Shown: positions 42,967 through 53,874 of the stretch, piece after piece | Layout of the letters: every line of letters begins with the position of its first letter | How positions within the stretch are numbered: the first letter of the stretch is position 1 | NCBI GenBank assembly: GCA_016110215.1 | Contig: JADWQD010000005.1 | Location: 1,550,001 to 1,614,000, forward strand | Direction of reading: 5' to 3' | Length of the DNA: 64,000 nt | From: Capronia americana | Taxonomy: Eukaryota > Ascomycota > Eurotiomycetes > Chaetothyriales > Herpotrichiellaceae | The notes under the pieces: model-generated | Database searches by the model: none | Seen by the model: only the letters and a program-made list of their open reading frames with translations | Told to the model about the DNA's origin: nothing | Position numbers and translations under genes: made by a program

Positions 42967-45900
42967 ATGGACGACTTCACCTCCCTCGAGCTGCTCTCGC
43001 TCGTCTCCAAAGTCACCTCCGAACTCCAGAACCACTTAGGCATCAGCGACAAGACCCTCGCCGAGTTTGTCATCGACCAGCACGAAAAATGCGGAGGAGA
43101 TCTTGCGAAGTTCAAGGAGGCCCTGGCGGCCATGGGCGCAGACTTTCCCAACAGTCTGGTGGAGAGTGTTGATCGATTGATCCTGACGATGCACCCCAAG
43201 CACAAGAAGAGCCAGAAACAGACTGCACAACAAAATGGACAATCAGATATGGATGAGTTGGATGCCATCGGGCGCAAGGCGAGGGTGTTCAAGGGCCTCG
43301 CCGTGCCCGATCGTGAACAGGCATGGAGTGATTCCGAGGATGATGTGGCTGCGCAAAAGGCCGCAAGCAAAGCCCGACCCGGCGCAGATGAGGATGATAC
43401 CTTTGCACTTCTTGAAGGATTCGCACCCAAACCGAAAAATGGCACGAATGGCACGGCCGCAAGAAGCAGGAAAAGAAGTCACAGCCCCGACCGCGATGAC
43501 TATTCCAGAGACAGAGACAGGGAACATAGACGGAAACACTGGTCCCGAAGTCCCAGTCCTCGCGAGGACAAGAGATCGCGCCGACACCGAGACGAAGACT
43601 ACGCAGACAGAAGGAATGGTCACAAAGACCGGTACGACGAAACAAGGAATGGGCATCACAGGAGCCGGCGGCGCGACTACGAGGATGAAGATGATTCTTT
43701 TAGCAAGCTGCCACCGCAGGAAGTCGACGAGCAGCCCATCCTGTATAAGGTCTACGATGCTGTTGTTAACGGAATCAAAGACTTTGGAGCTTTTGCCAAT
43801 TTGCAAGGGGTCAAAGGCAGTCCTAGCGGACTGATCCACGTCTCAGCTATTCAAGAAGGGGCGAGAGTCAATCATCCCTCGGATCTTCTGTCTCGCGGCC
43901 AGCCCGTCAAGGTCAAGGTGGTGAAGATGGAGAACGGCAAAATCAGCCTGTCGATGAAAGAGGTTGATCAAGTCTCTGGGCAGGACATGGTGCCGTCGCG
44001 GAGGATAGCGTCTGGCGCCAATATGGAACGCCTGAATGGGTTGCCCTTGGATGATCGCTACGGAAATTTGGGCAGCACCGTGCCTGTACTTGAGGACGGA
44101 TATAGCTCGAAGCCTGGCAAGAACAAAAAGAGAATGACCTCTCCGGAGCGCTGGGAAATCAAGCAACTCATCGCATCAGGTGCAATCTCTGCAGCAGACT
44201 ATCCTGACATTGATGAGGAGTACAATGCGACCCTAAACGGTGAAGGTCAATTCGAAGAGGAAGAAGATATCGACATCGAAGTCAGAGAGGAAGAACCGCC
44301 GTTCCTGGCTGGTCAGACAAAGCAGTCTCTTGAATTATCTCCTATCCGAGTCGTGAAAGCCCCCGAAGGGTCACTGAACAGAGCGGCCCAAGCGGGCACA
44401 AATCTGGCCAAGGAGAGGAGAGAGCTCAAACAGCAGGAAGCCTCCGATAAAGCCGCAGAGGAAGCTTCCAAAGTCGATCTCAACGCTCAGTGGCAGGACC
44501 CCATGATTGCCCCTGAACAGCGAAAGTTTGCTTCAGACCTTCGACAAGCGCAGCAGCAATCGTCCAAAGCGATCGAGGCTGTACCCGAGTGGAAGCGAGC
44601 GATGCAGGGCAAGAACCAGTCTTTCGGCAAAAGGACAGACATGACCATCAAGCAGCAAAGAGAATCACTCCCTGTCTTTAAATTTCGGAAGCAACTGCTT
44701 GAAGCCGTTGCCGCGAATCAATTGCTCATCGTGGTTGGTGATACCGGGTCTGGCAAGACAACCCAGCTAACGCAATACCTGGCCGAAGCTGGCTATGCCA
44801 ACAATGGCATGATTGGCTGTACACAGCCTCGTCGCGTTGCCGCCATGTCCGTTGCCAAACGTGTCTCTGAAGAGGTTGGTTCGGAGCTAGGCAAGGAGGT
44901 CGGCTATACCATTCGTTTCGAAGACCGGACCTCGCCAGACACCAGGATCAAATACATGACAGATGGCATGCTCCAGCGAGAGATCTTACTAGATCCTGAC
45001 CTCAAGCGGTATAGTGTCATTATGCTGGACGAGGCACACGAAAGGACGATAGCTACCGACGTTCTATTTGGCCTGCTAAAGAAAACGCTCAAACGACGGC
45101 CAGATCTTAAGCTAATCGTGACCTCAGCCACCCTCGATGCAGACAAGTTCTCCGAATATTTCAACCAATGTCCGATCTTCTCCATCCCCGGTCGGACATA
45201 CCCCGTGGAGATCATGTATTCGAGAGAGCCAGAGGAAGACTACCTCGACGCAGCACTGACTACCGTCATGCAAATCCACCTGACGGAACCTCCCGGTGAC
45301 ATCCTGTTGTTCTTGACTGGGCAGGAAGAGATTGACACGAGCTGTGAGGTCTTGTACGAAAGGATGAAAGCCTTGGGACCAAGTGTACCGGAGCTCGTCA
45401 TCTTGCCTGTCTACTCAGCCCTGCCTAGCGAGATGCAAACTAGGATCTTCGATCCCGCACCACCCGGAGGCCGAAAGGTGGTCATCGCGACAAACATTGC
45501 CGAAACCTCGATCACCATCGACGGCATCTATTATGTCATTGACCCTGGCTTTGTAAAGCAAAACGCCTACGATCCAAAGCTAGGAATGGACTCGTTGGTT
45601 GTAACGCCTATCTCTCAAGCACAAGCCAAACAGAGAGCAGGTCGAGCAGGGAGAACAGGCCCAGGCAAATGCTTCCGGTTATACACCGAAGCAGCGTATC
45701 AGTCTGAAATGCTTCCTACCAGTATACCCGAGATCCAGCGCCAAAATCTCTCCAATACCATCCTCATGCTCAAAGCAATGGGCATCAACGACCTCTTACA
45801 TTTCGACTTCATGGATCCCCCTCCCACAAACACTATGTTAACAGCTCTTGAAGAACTCTACGCACTCTCTGCTCTCGATGACGAAGGCCTACTTACCCGC

Positions 45901-46726
45901 CTCGGTCGCAAAATGGCCGACTTCCCGATGGAGCCCTCGCTTTCAAAAGCACTCATCGCTTCCGAGGACATGGGTTGCTCCGAGGAAATGCTAACCATCG
46001 TGGCCATGCTGTCAGTCCAAACAGTATTCTACCGGCCAAAGGAGAAACAACAACAAGCAGACCAGAAGAAAGCCAAATTCCACGACCCCCACGGTGATCA
46101 TCTTACCTTGTTGAACGTCTACAACGCATGGAAGACGTCGCGCTACTCCGACCCCTGGTGCTTCGAGAATTTCATCCAAAAACGGCAGATTATGCGTGCA
46201 AAAGACGTGCGACAACAACTCGTCACTATAATGCAAAGATACAAACACCAAATCGTGTCATGTGGTCGCAATACCATTAAAGTCCGGCAAGCCTTGTGCT
46301 CGGGCTTCTTCAGGAACTCAGCAAGGAAGGATCCGCAAGAGGGATATAAGACGCTTATTGAGGGGACGCCGGTGTACATGCATCCGAGTTCTGCGTTGTT
46401 CGGGAAGCCAGCGGAGCATGTCATCTTCCATACGCTGGTGTTAACCACGAAGGAGTACATGCATTGCGCGACTGTGATTGAACCAAAGGTATGTTTGGAC
46501 TGCCCCGATCTGGTGCCTTGGCTCGGCATACTGACATGTTTTCTAGTGGCTCGTCGAAGCAGCACCAACGTTCTTCAAAGTCGCACCCACGGACCGGCTA
46601 AGTAAACGCAAGAAGGCAGAGAGGATCCAGCCGTTGCATAACAAGTTCGCCAACGGAGACGACGATTGGCGGCTGAGCGCACAGAAGAGGCAAGGTAGAG
46701 GGGGTGGTGGTGGCACTTGGGGATAG
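42967..46726 (+). CDS. prp22: Spliceosomal DEAH-box RNA helicase Prp22 (DHX8-like), 2 exons
   Basis: 1233-residue nuclear ATPase that releases mature mRNA from the spliceosome. An N-terminal helical region is followed by an Arg/Ser/Asp-rich segment and an S1 RNA-binding domain (KVYDAVVNGIKDFGAFANLQ, then LIHVSAIQE and ISLSMKEVD). The helicase core has motif I GDTGSGKTTQ (from residue 591), motif Ia TQPRRVAAMSVAKRV, motif II DEAH (688-691), SAT, motif V TNIAETSITIDG and motif VI QRAGRAGRTGPG; the HA2 and OB domains follow. Exon 1 is 42967-46488 and exon 2 is 46547-46726, rejoining IEPK-WLVEAAPTFFKVA. The S1 domain distinguishes Prp22 from Prp2, Prp16 and Prp43. The C-terminus is a short Gly-rich tail. 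Confidence 0.96.
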
Positions 46727-47178
46727 TTATGGGTGTGGTGGTAAGATATTTGTGGTTAGGAAGCCCATGTGCAACGGGAAGTTGAGAGATAATACAGTGC
46801 GATGGAAGGAAAAAAGCTGATCGAAAATGTGAAATACCGAGGAGAACGAATTACCAAGCTTCTTTCTCGGGTCTATAGAATTCATTCCGCCCTACGCAGT
46901 AGAACTACGTGGACGCATTTCAATGGGACGCGTGCTCGAGAGTGGTTCTGCACCGGAAGCCCGCTGACTCTGTCGTTTACGAATGCAACAGATTTAACAT
47001 TCTCTGACACGGCTCAGATGCCAGGGTGACGATACCCGGGGCGCCAGATCAGCTCTCCCCAACACCTCAATATGCTGCTCCGGAGTGGCAGTTAACTCAC
47101 TCACCAAGGTCGACAAAGTGCTTAGTGAACAAGCTTCTCCCCTCGCTGGGCATCCTGTGCTTGGACACCCACCGCACC
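46727..47178. other. Convergent 3' spacer
   Basis: 452 bases between the prp22 stop and the stop of the basic protein downstream; nothing recognised. Confidence 0.45.
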
Positions 47179-48099
47179 CTATACTATACCGACGCGCAGC
47201 GACTTGTCCTTGAATATATTCTTCAGCGGCTTCAGCACGGGCGGTGCGGTGACCACGTCCTGCAAACTCCGCTGCCTCAGCTCGCCTTCCTCGCGCCTCT
47301 TCCGCTCCAAGATCTTCCACGGATCCGCGTCGTCGGGGACGTGCTTCCCTCCTCTCTTCCGCCGCTTCCTGCTGCCAGACGGATTCGAAGGGTCGACCCC
47401 CGCGCCCAACCACACCAGTTGATCCTCTTCCCTCTTCTCGGCCAGTTCGTCCGCGATTTCCTCCTCCTTGGCCTTCAACTTCTGCTCCGTGTTGCGCCAT
47501 TCCTTCTGCATGCGCGCCAGGCGTTTGTTGTGCTTGCTCAGCGGCGTCTTGACCTTCTCGAGGCCCGCGATCTGCGTCAGTTTCGTCTTGTGTTTGGGCA
47601 CCGAGCTGAGCGGGAGGGACTGGTCGACTCGGGCGCTGAACGAGGAGAGGGATTCGTTGGGTTTGATTTTCAGAGACGCCGTTGATGGAGCGTCCGAAGC
47701 AGTAGCAGTAGCAGTAGCAGTGGTAGCGGTGGAGAGGGTTGGTTCGTCATTTGGCTTCGAGGCCGTGGTCGAGCTCGGGTTCGAATCCACTTTGCGTCGT
47801 TTCTTCTTCGAGAGAGCTGCCGCCTTCGCGCCGTCGTCGAGGCCCGAACGTATTCTCTTGCCGTCCTGGAAAGCTAGGAGTCGCTTGAAAGCCTTGGGTG
47901 TGTCGTCGTCTCGATATTGCTTGCTTTGCTGCTGCTCCTTTTTCTGCTTTCTTGCTTCTCGTTTGCGCTTCTTCTCAATTTCAGAGGTGAATATTTGGTC
48001 GACCTTCTTGTGCACGGCGAGTGTCTTCGCACGGTGGGTGGGTGGCAGATCATAGTTTGAGGGGTCGTCGTCGCGCTTGCGCTTGTGTTTGTGGGGCAT
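47179..48099 (-). CDS. Lys/Arg-rich conserved hypothetical protein, probably nucleolar
   Basis: 306 residues, single exon, opening MPHKHKRKRDDDPSNYDLPP. Basic blocks (KKRKREARKQKKEQQ, KKKRRKVDSNP, SRKRRKRGGKH) alternate with acidic helices. The central conserved stretch is LKIKPNESLSSFSARVDQSL followed by PKHKTKLTQI; towards the end DPWKILERKRREEGELRQRS is helical. A Thr/Ala run (TATTATATATA) is coded by a GTAGCA-type microsatellite. Many classical nuclear localisation signals and the general layout suggest a nucleolar or ribosome-biogenesis factor, but I cannot name an orthologue. Homologues are sometimes labelled urease accessory protein in databases; nothing in the sequence supports that role. 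Confidence 0.7.
   Translation of the reverse strand: MPHKHKRKRDDDPSNYDLPPTHRAKTLAVHKKVDQIFTSEIEKKRKREARKQKKEQQQSKQYRDDDTPKAFKRLLAFQDGKRIRSGLDDGAKAAALSKKKRRKVDSNPSSTTASKPNDEPTLSTATTATATATASDAPSTASLKIKPNESLSSFSARVDQSLPLSSVPKHKTKLTQIAGLEKVKTPLSKHNKRLARMQKEWRNTEQKLKAKEEEIADELAEKREEDQLVWLGAGVDPSNPSGSRKRRKRGGKHVPDDADPWKILERKRREEGELRQRSLQDVVTAPPVLKPLKNIFKDKSLRVGIV
47697..47724. repeat. In-frame 6-base microsatellite
   Basis: About four units of GTAGCA on the plus strand inside the basic hypothetical protein, coding the Thr/Ala run on the minus strand. Length changes in whole units would keep the reading frame. Confidence 0.7.
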
Positions 48100-48893
48100 T
48101 TTCGAGGGATTATACGGCCCCTGAGTTGGATTAGCGTAGACAGGGAGGGAATTCGGTCAGATACTGAACGAGTAGTGGTGCCGTGGGTGTCCTTCGATGT
48201 CTTTGCGAGCGATGCAGAAAAATGTCGGCAAGGCTGAGTGCGGAGATTGAGGGAACTTTTACCCCGCATTCAGCCTTGTACAGCCTTGCCGTGCTTGGCC
48301 AGCATGACCAGGAGTGACCCTTCTCGTCGTGCTCGTTCTCAATTGGTCAAGCTTCCTCCTCTGTCTGGCGAGAAGTATGCGGCGGTTGTACTCATACCTG
48401 GACATGTCGCGGTTCACTCCGACAGCCGCTGTCATGAAACGCTGCAACCATCGACAGTCCATACTGGCATGTAGACGGAGGTTGTTGATCAGGATTGCCG
48501 GGACTTTTGTGAGATACTAATTCGGTCTTTCAGGGTTAATATTGTGCAAAAGAGAGATATTCAAGGATATCACTGTTATTAACTCGGATATCATGGACTT
48601 GGGCCGTTATTGAAACAGTCCTTTGCTGGACATGCCCCGGAGGGGTGCGAGAACCGCTGCCGAGGGCTTTGAAGCTTACGAGAAAGAAAAGAATGTGATG
48701 CTGAACTGTGGCGGGTCTTGAATACTCATGACCGGCTTCGGGAGCATACAACAATCCTTTCAGCCTCTATATCAGCAAACCCACGACAATAGTCACGATA
48801 TTTCTGTGCCCGTGCGACTGTCAACCTGATGTTTTCAACAGGAAAGGATATGGGATCAACCCTTCTCCTCTACGTTCTGCGTCGAACCATCAT
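48100..48893. other. Spacer upstream of the basic protein, 3' of the aldo-keto reductase
   Basis: 794 bases with no coding pattern. It marks the transition from the housekeeping block to the accessory region on the right. Confidence 0.4.
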
Positions 48894-50162
48894 CTAGTTG
48901 GTGTACAGATTCACACCCCAGGCGGCAGAATAATCATTCGTCCTTCCTTTCCCGTTCGGAACCTCCAGACTGTCGAGCGCCGCCATGACTTCAGGCGACA
49001 ACCTCCGCACAGCGAGATTAGATTTGATGCGAGCTGCAGTGCCGCAGGGATTGTTAGAAATTTGTGATCAAAGGTCTTGAACGAATGATACGAGCGCACT
49101 GACCTTCTGTCTGACTCTTGCCCAATGGAACAGTACCTCGCTGCACCGCCCAACTCTGCAACAGCTGGCCCACATCCATCTCGCCCTCGTCTGCAAGCTT
49201 CATGACGGCCGGATCTTTCAGCAGAGTCGCACCGTCGGCCTTTTGACCCGCAAACGGGGAGTAACACGTCGTCAGGATGCCTTGTCCTCTTGAGAACTCG
49301 ATCAGCTCGTTCTGCGGCAGCCATGGATGGACTTCGACCTGGTTGCACGATACAGGGACGTCTTCGGCGTGTGGCAGGATTTCTTTGAGCTCGGAGATGG
49401 AGAAGTTGGAAACACCCACGGCGCGCGTCTTGCCGGACGACACAAGCCGTTGCATCGCTTCCCACGTGGGAACAAAACTACCCTTCTGACCTGAGAAGCG
49501 ACCAACCAGTCAGCGAACCGTCAGGCAGCCATTACAGTGCGAGCGGCCCCTCACCTGCTTGGCTGGCGATATTGGAACATGTGTGTTCCCAATCGATGAC
49601 CGGGCTATCCGTCCCAGGCCGCAGCAGGATTCCCTTCTCGGCCGAGGAAGCCATCTTGCCGGTATCAGCATGCTCCAGCGCTTCTCGGGATATGGGCTTG
49701 AAAGCAACAGGCCAGTGGGCCAGCAGCAAGTCGACGTAGTCAAGGCCCATCAGCTTCAGCGACTGGTCGAGACACAGCTCGACGTTCTCGGGGGCCGCGA
49801 AATGAGGCCAAAACTTGGTTGTCACGAAGATCTCGGATCGGGGCACCCCTGACTCGCGAATCGCCGCTCCGACTTCTTCGTCGACCTGGATGGAGGAACC
49901 ATTGGTCAGTATTACAGTACAAGTGACTAGAGCCTACCTATGTATCAGGGGGGAGGTACTGTATGGAATAGTCAGCGCGCGTCGTACATACCCCGTATTT
50001 CCAAGCACAGTCCAAGTGTCGATATCCCAGCTTGAGAGCCGTCAAAACGGCGGCCTTGCACCAGCCAGGATCGCCTGCCGCCCAGGTTCCAAACCCCACG
50101 GACGGCATCCCGATCGTCTTCCCACCAGCTACTTTCAGGAGGAAATGCCCCGGAAGTGCCAT
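48894..50162 (-). CDS. Aldo-keto reductase, 4 exons
   Basis: 342-residue NADPH-dependent carbonyl reductase with the (beta/alpha)8 fold. Landmarks: [13 protein letters not shown] at strand 1 and [15 protein letters not shown] with the catalytic Asp and Tyr. The catalytic Lys lies in IFVTTKFWP, the catalytic His in [10 protein letters not shown], and [15 protein letters not shown] is the AKR signature. [16 protein letters not shown] and PLGKSQTE (the cofactor loop) complete it. Exons 50162-49992, 49885-49555, 49490-49104 and 49033-48894 total 1029 bases in frame. The last exon ends [20 protein letters not shown] and on to LYTN; an unspliced frame gives a different and wrong tail. There is a [14 protein letters not shown] insertion between strands 4 and 5. 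Substrate unknown; the neighbourhood is accessory. Confidence 0.9.
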
Positions 50163-51507
50163 TTCTGGGGGGGCCCCTGGTGTACCGAGTAGTAAGTATT
50201 ATGGCTTGCTTCCTACACGGCTTGCTGGCTGTTCAGGGAAGATACATGAATTAATTAAATTGTGTTCCAGCGCGTATGTACAGAGCGCGATGATGACAAA
50301 GGGACAGTAACGGCGTTCGTCCCGGGAAAGCTTATCGCGTACTTATGTAGTTACGGATTGAATGACCACTCAGTCCACGTCGGAGCGACAAGGCGTAAGG
50401 CGATTGATTCGCGTAATTTAACATCAAGCTTGCATCTCGGTAGAAGCCGCCGATGCAGCCATCATGCACGTCGTTTTCTCTCAGCCTCGGCCATCCCAAA
50501 GGTCTAATCTGCTTTCCTCTGGACGGCGGGAGCCATCGACGTTTGCGGTGGGGGTCATCTCTAATGCATATTTTGAGTCAGATTATCGTTACTGTGGACA
50601 AGAGAAAGAATAAGAATGCAGTATGGCCCATTTGACGGACCACGGCGTCTGTTTCCATCGCCACTGCTCTCAGACGCCGACGGACTTCAACATGGCCACG
50701 AGGTCGCCCTTGATCTTTCTCAGCAGCAGGAGCTCGAGCGCGGGCTGGGCGTGCAAATTAGCACCACATCATCCCATATTATCAACATGTGAAGTGCTAC
50801 TGGCCTTCGGTGCGCATTCGACCACGGGGCGAGCCTGGCTCCTATCCTACCAGTCGACTTTTTCGAACGTTCAGGCATGGTCCATTATGCTAAATTCATC
50901 TATCACAGTTCGAATTGATAGATTGGCTGATTATTAATTAGCATAATGATATCGAACTGAGTCGCCTGAAGACTCCTTCAAGCGGCCCGTGCGTGCTGGA
51001 GCGCGCAATATTATAGTGTGCTGTTAGTCCCCTGGCAGCCATTACATCGAGGACCACGACGACGAGGCGGTACTAATACCCGGCTATGCCACGAACGGTT
51101 CCGCTCGTCCACGCAGAGATCCCATCTCGATCATAATGAACGGATCCGCGTTGATCGTCTGCCACGTCTCCCTTCCCTCTGGAAGGACACCGCTTCGTTG
51201 GGATACTCTCAACACACTCTGTGAATGCTGAGGGTGATCATCGGGAGCGTCGTTCGGTGTCGCGCGCGGTGGCTGCTCCAGATGCGCGCTTCGGCATGGA
51301 GGCGAGCGAGTTCGGTTCGCTTCGTAGGAATGGCGCAGACCGCCTGTTCCGGCCGGTGGAGACTCGATACATTTGGAGGAGCAGCCGTATGAGTCCTGAC
51401 TTGGACGGACAGTAATTGTCTTGGCGGTCTGGATGAGCATGTAGGCGAGGATCTCACTGCTCTGACCCAGAGATAGAGACAGACGAGTCAATCGGTTATC
51501 GCCCAAC
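50163..51507. other. Long spacer upstream of the aldo-keto reductase
   Basis: 1.3 kb. Locally AT-rich patches near 50230-50260 and 50880-50950. A 140-codon minus-strand frame at 51084-51506 has no ATG at its start and no motif. No gene supported. Confidence 0.4.
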
Positions 51508-51804
51508 TCAAGGGCTTGTATACTGGTCCGTCATTCTCCAGACGAGACCATCCTTGATCTCCAGTGTCCTAGATCACAGGCCCGTGCCGATCACGGAGAT
51601 AGCACGGGGAATATCGTGACTTCTACGAGTCTTGTAGTGTAAGTCAAAGCCAAAGACTCGGAATTTTGGGTTCTTCGTCATGCTGCCGCCGTCGTGAAGT
51701 CAAACTTCTGCTCCGGACTTCTCAACTTCAGACAGCCGCCAATAGAACTCGAGAAGCTTATTGGCCTGGGTGCGGACAAAGGGGTTTTCTTCCGTATACG
51801 ACAT
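51508..51804 (-). pseudogene. Small decayed gene (possible NTF2/SnoaL-like fold) with two in-frame TGA codons
   Basis: One reading frame of 98 codons from an ATG at 51804 to TGA at 51510-51508 has protein-like composition throughout but is broken by TGA at 51702-51700 and 51576-51574. Segments between the stops include ENPFVRTQANKLLEFYWRLS, PKFRVFGFDLHYKTRRSHDI, PRAISVIGTGL and LEIKDGLVWRMTDQY. The last, a glycine turn followed by an aromatic strand, resembles the end of NTF2/SnoaL-like proteins; that is a weak guess. Both stops could be CGA arginine codons changed by one C-to-T transition. Neither is followed by CTA, the context best known for fungal TGA readthrough. The first 47 bases overlap, in a different frame, the last exon proposed for the methyltransferase upstream. 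Confidence 0.45.
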
Positions 51805-52879
51805 AGCTATTGTCAAAGATCAGAAAAATGAACAACATCCTCAGGGTCGGGCCCAGGGGTTATTTTGCATACAAGTGCACATAGGCGTGATGTGCTGGAT
51901 TGGACATTTCTCGCCTGGCCTTTGCAAGAATGGCACTTAGCTCAGTTGCAGGACGACCGAGGATCTTGGTGAACCCTCGGAGGAGAAAGGAATCAAAGCC
52001 CTTGTCCAGGTTCGCAAGCTCAAACGTCCCGATGTGTTGAAGTCGCTCGTCTTCCTCCCTGTGAGCAAATCAGCAAAATGTTGACTGTGACCAAAGAGAG
52101 TTGCATTCGTACCATGGCCCGGTGGGTATTTTGAAAACATGTTCCTGGACTTCCTCGAATCCGGCATCCACAAATTGATCTCTCCATTTTTCTTGCGCAT
52201 CCAGTGGTGTGCCCATTCGCTCGCCTATCTCGAACGTCAGGTTGGCCGCTTCCGCGAGATACGATGTCGCCAAGTTCAAACTCCCGTCCGCGCAACATGT
52301 CCGTGAATGGGTCATGGAAAGCTCCAGATAGCCGCCCGGTTTGAGATGGTCGTAGGCCTGTCTCATCAGGCGCGGCCAGTCCTTGATGGAGAGCAAGAGC
52401 TCTCGTCCAAAGATGAAGTCAAACGAGCTCATCTCAAATAGCCAGTCATTCTCAATGTCGTCGATCTCGAACTGGCAATTCGGCGGCACCCACGTTTGTT
52501 GCACGGGGGCGAGATCTATGCCGATGACTTGCGCCGAGGGGTGCTTGTCGGCCATGTCCATGGCCCAGATGCCTGAACCGGTGCCGAGATCCAAGAGTTT
52601 TTGAGGTGATTCGCCGATCGGAGCCAAGTGTAGTCTGTCGCCCAGAAGGAGGTTGAACTTTCTATGCTGCAAATCGTTGCGGTCCTGTTCTTGTTCGTCG
52701 ATCGGCATGCCTTGCATGTGCTGCCCGTAAGAGGCATATATTCGGCCATTTTCACAGACACCTTGACGGACGTGCGTGGGCAGTGAAGACAGATACGATG
52801 AGCTTGACGAGTGCCCGTAGCCTTCATCCTCAAAATCGCCGTCCTCGGAGATGGAATGGGTTTCATCCAAACCTGACAT
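51758..52879 (-). CDS. LaeA-like SAM-dependent methyltransferase, 3 exons
   Basis: 333 residues. The SAM-binding motif I is LLDLGTGSGIWAMDMADK (Asp97 onward), then VIGIDLAPVQQTWVPPNCQF and DWLFEMSSFDFIFGRELLLS; LKPGGYLELSM is the post-I region. The N-terminus is acidic and Ser-rich, and NGRIYASYGQHMQGMPIDEQEQDRND precedes the domain as in LaeA/UMTA-type fungal proteins. Exons 52879-52113, 52058-51873 and 51806-51758. The last splice gives HHAYVHFYVVYGRKP, the usual C-terminal strand of this family; if that intron is retained the protein stops at 51860 with VHLYAK. LaeA itself controls secondary metabolism, but most relatives are of unknown substrate, and this one should be called LaeA-like only. 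Confidence 0.86.
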
Positions 52880-53874
52880 GATTCCTTGGGCGATGTGGAA
52901 CCATGTGATGCCTTACGACCAGAGATACCAGCAAGATGCCGTCGGAGACATTCTTTTCTGGCTTTTCAATCTGGACCCTCGCCGAATGAAGTAGAATGCC
53001 ATGCAGGGAACCAAGTCAGCAAGTTCCAACGACGGTGGTTTTATGGAAAGGGCTACAGGATGTATTGTATGGGGGTGGGAAATGGCGGTTGATGCCACGC
53101 TGCCCACCGCAACCGCCAAAGCGCCAGGGCGGTCGTCACCACTGTATGGTATGACATGGATTGTTGTCGTACAATATCACAGAGCCCTGTGCTGGGCTAA
53201 TTGCATGGCGATGCAGAGCTAGGACAAGTCTTTGACCCCATCCCCCCTTGGCGGCTTCCAGGGGGGTTTGGTCACGTCGGCAATAGAGATAGGCCAGGCT
53301 GCCCCGGAAGCGACACCAACCCTTGTCGTGTCCAGGGTGCGCAGGTCTCGCACTCCTTCTACTTCTGGAATCGACGCGTTCCCCTCAACTTCGTGTTCCT
53401 CATCGGGCAGAATCATCCGCTTTCGGTTCTGCGCATGCGCCTCGACGCAGTTTCGTTGTCTGTGCTTGATCCCTGTGATCAACGGGAATTAAGTCCCTTC
53501 TCCACCTTGAGCGAGTGCCCAAGACCACGGGGACGGCTGCATCCTTCCCCCCCACTACTACCTGTACTGCGTAGATCGCATTTGCGCTGGTGAAACCAAG
53601 CGGCCTTCTACCTTATCTTCCCGAGATGTGCGGCACGGGGAGGTCTCCTTATTCTAAAGGATGTCTTTTCCGTCGCGATAGGCGAGTTTGACACAGTGCT
53701 AGCTCTAAGGAGATGGATGTGGCGGCCCATGCAAGCATCCTGAGGACGATATCCAAAATCTAACAGCCTGGGCATCAGACAAACAGCGACCCGTGGCTCA
53801 AGACATCATGCTGTTGAAACGATTGTCGAAAAAAAGGGCATGTCTCAGAAGGCGGATTTGCTTCGTCCCAGGCA
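52880..53874. other. Spacer between methyltransferase start and PhyH-type stop
   Basis: About 1.0 kb upstream of the methyltransferase. Open frames at 53201-53593 overlap one another on both strands and lack motifs. No gene seen. Confidence 0.4.

Noticed and set aside
51084..51506. 140-codon minus-strand frame downstream of the decayed small gene
   Set aside because: It has no ATG at its beginning, the first 35 residues look helical but the rest is Pro/Arg/Ser-rich and unlike a domain, and no splice link gives a convincing product.
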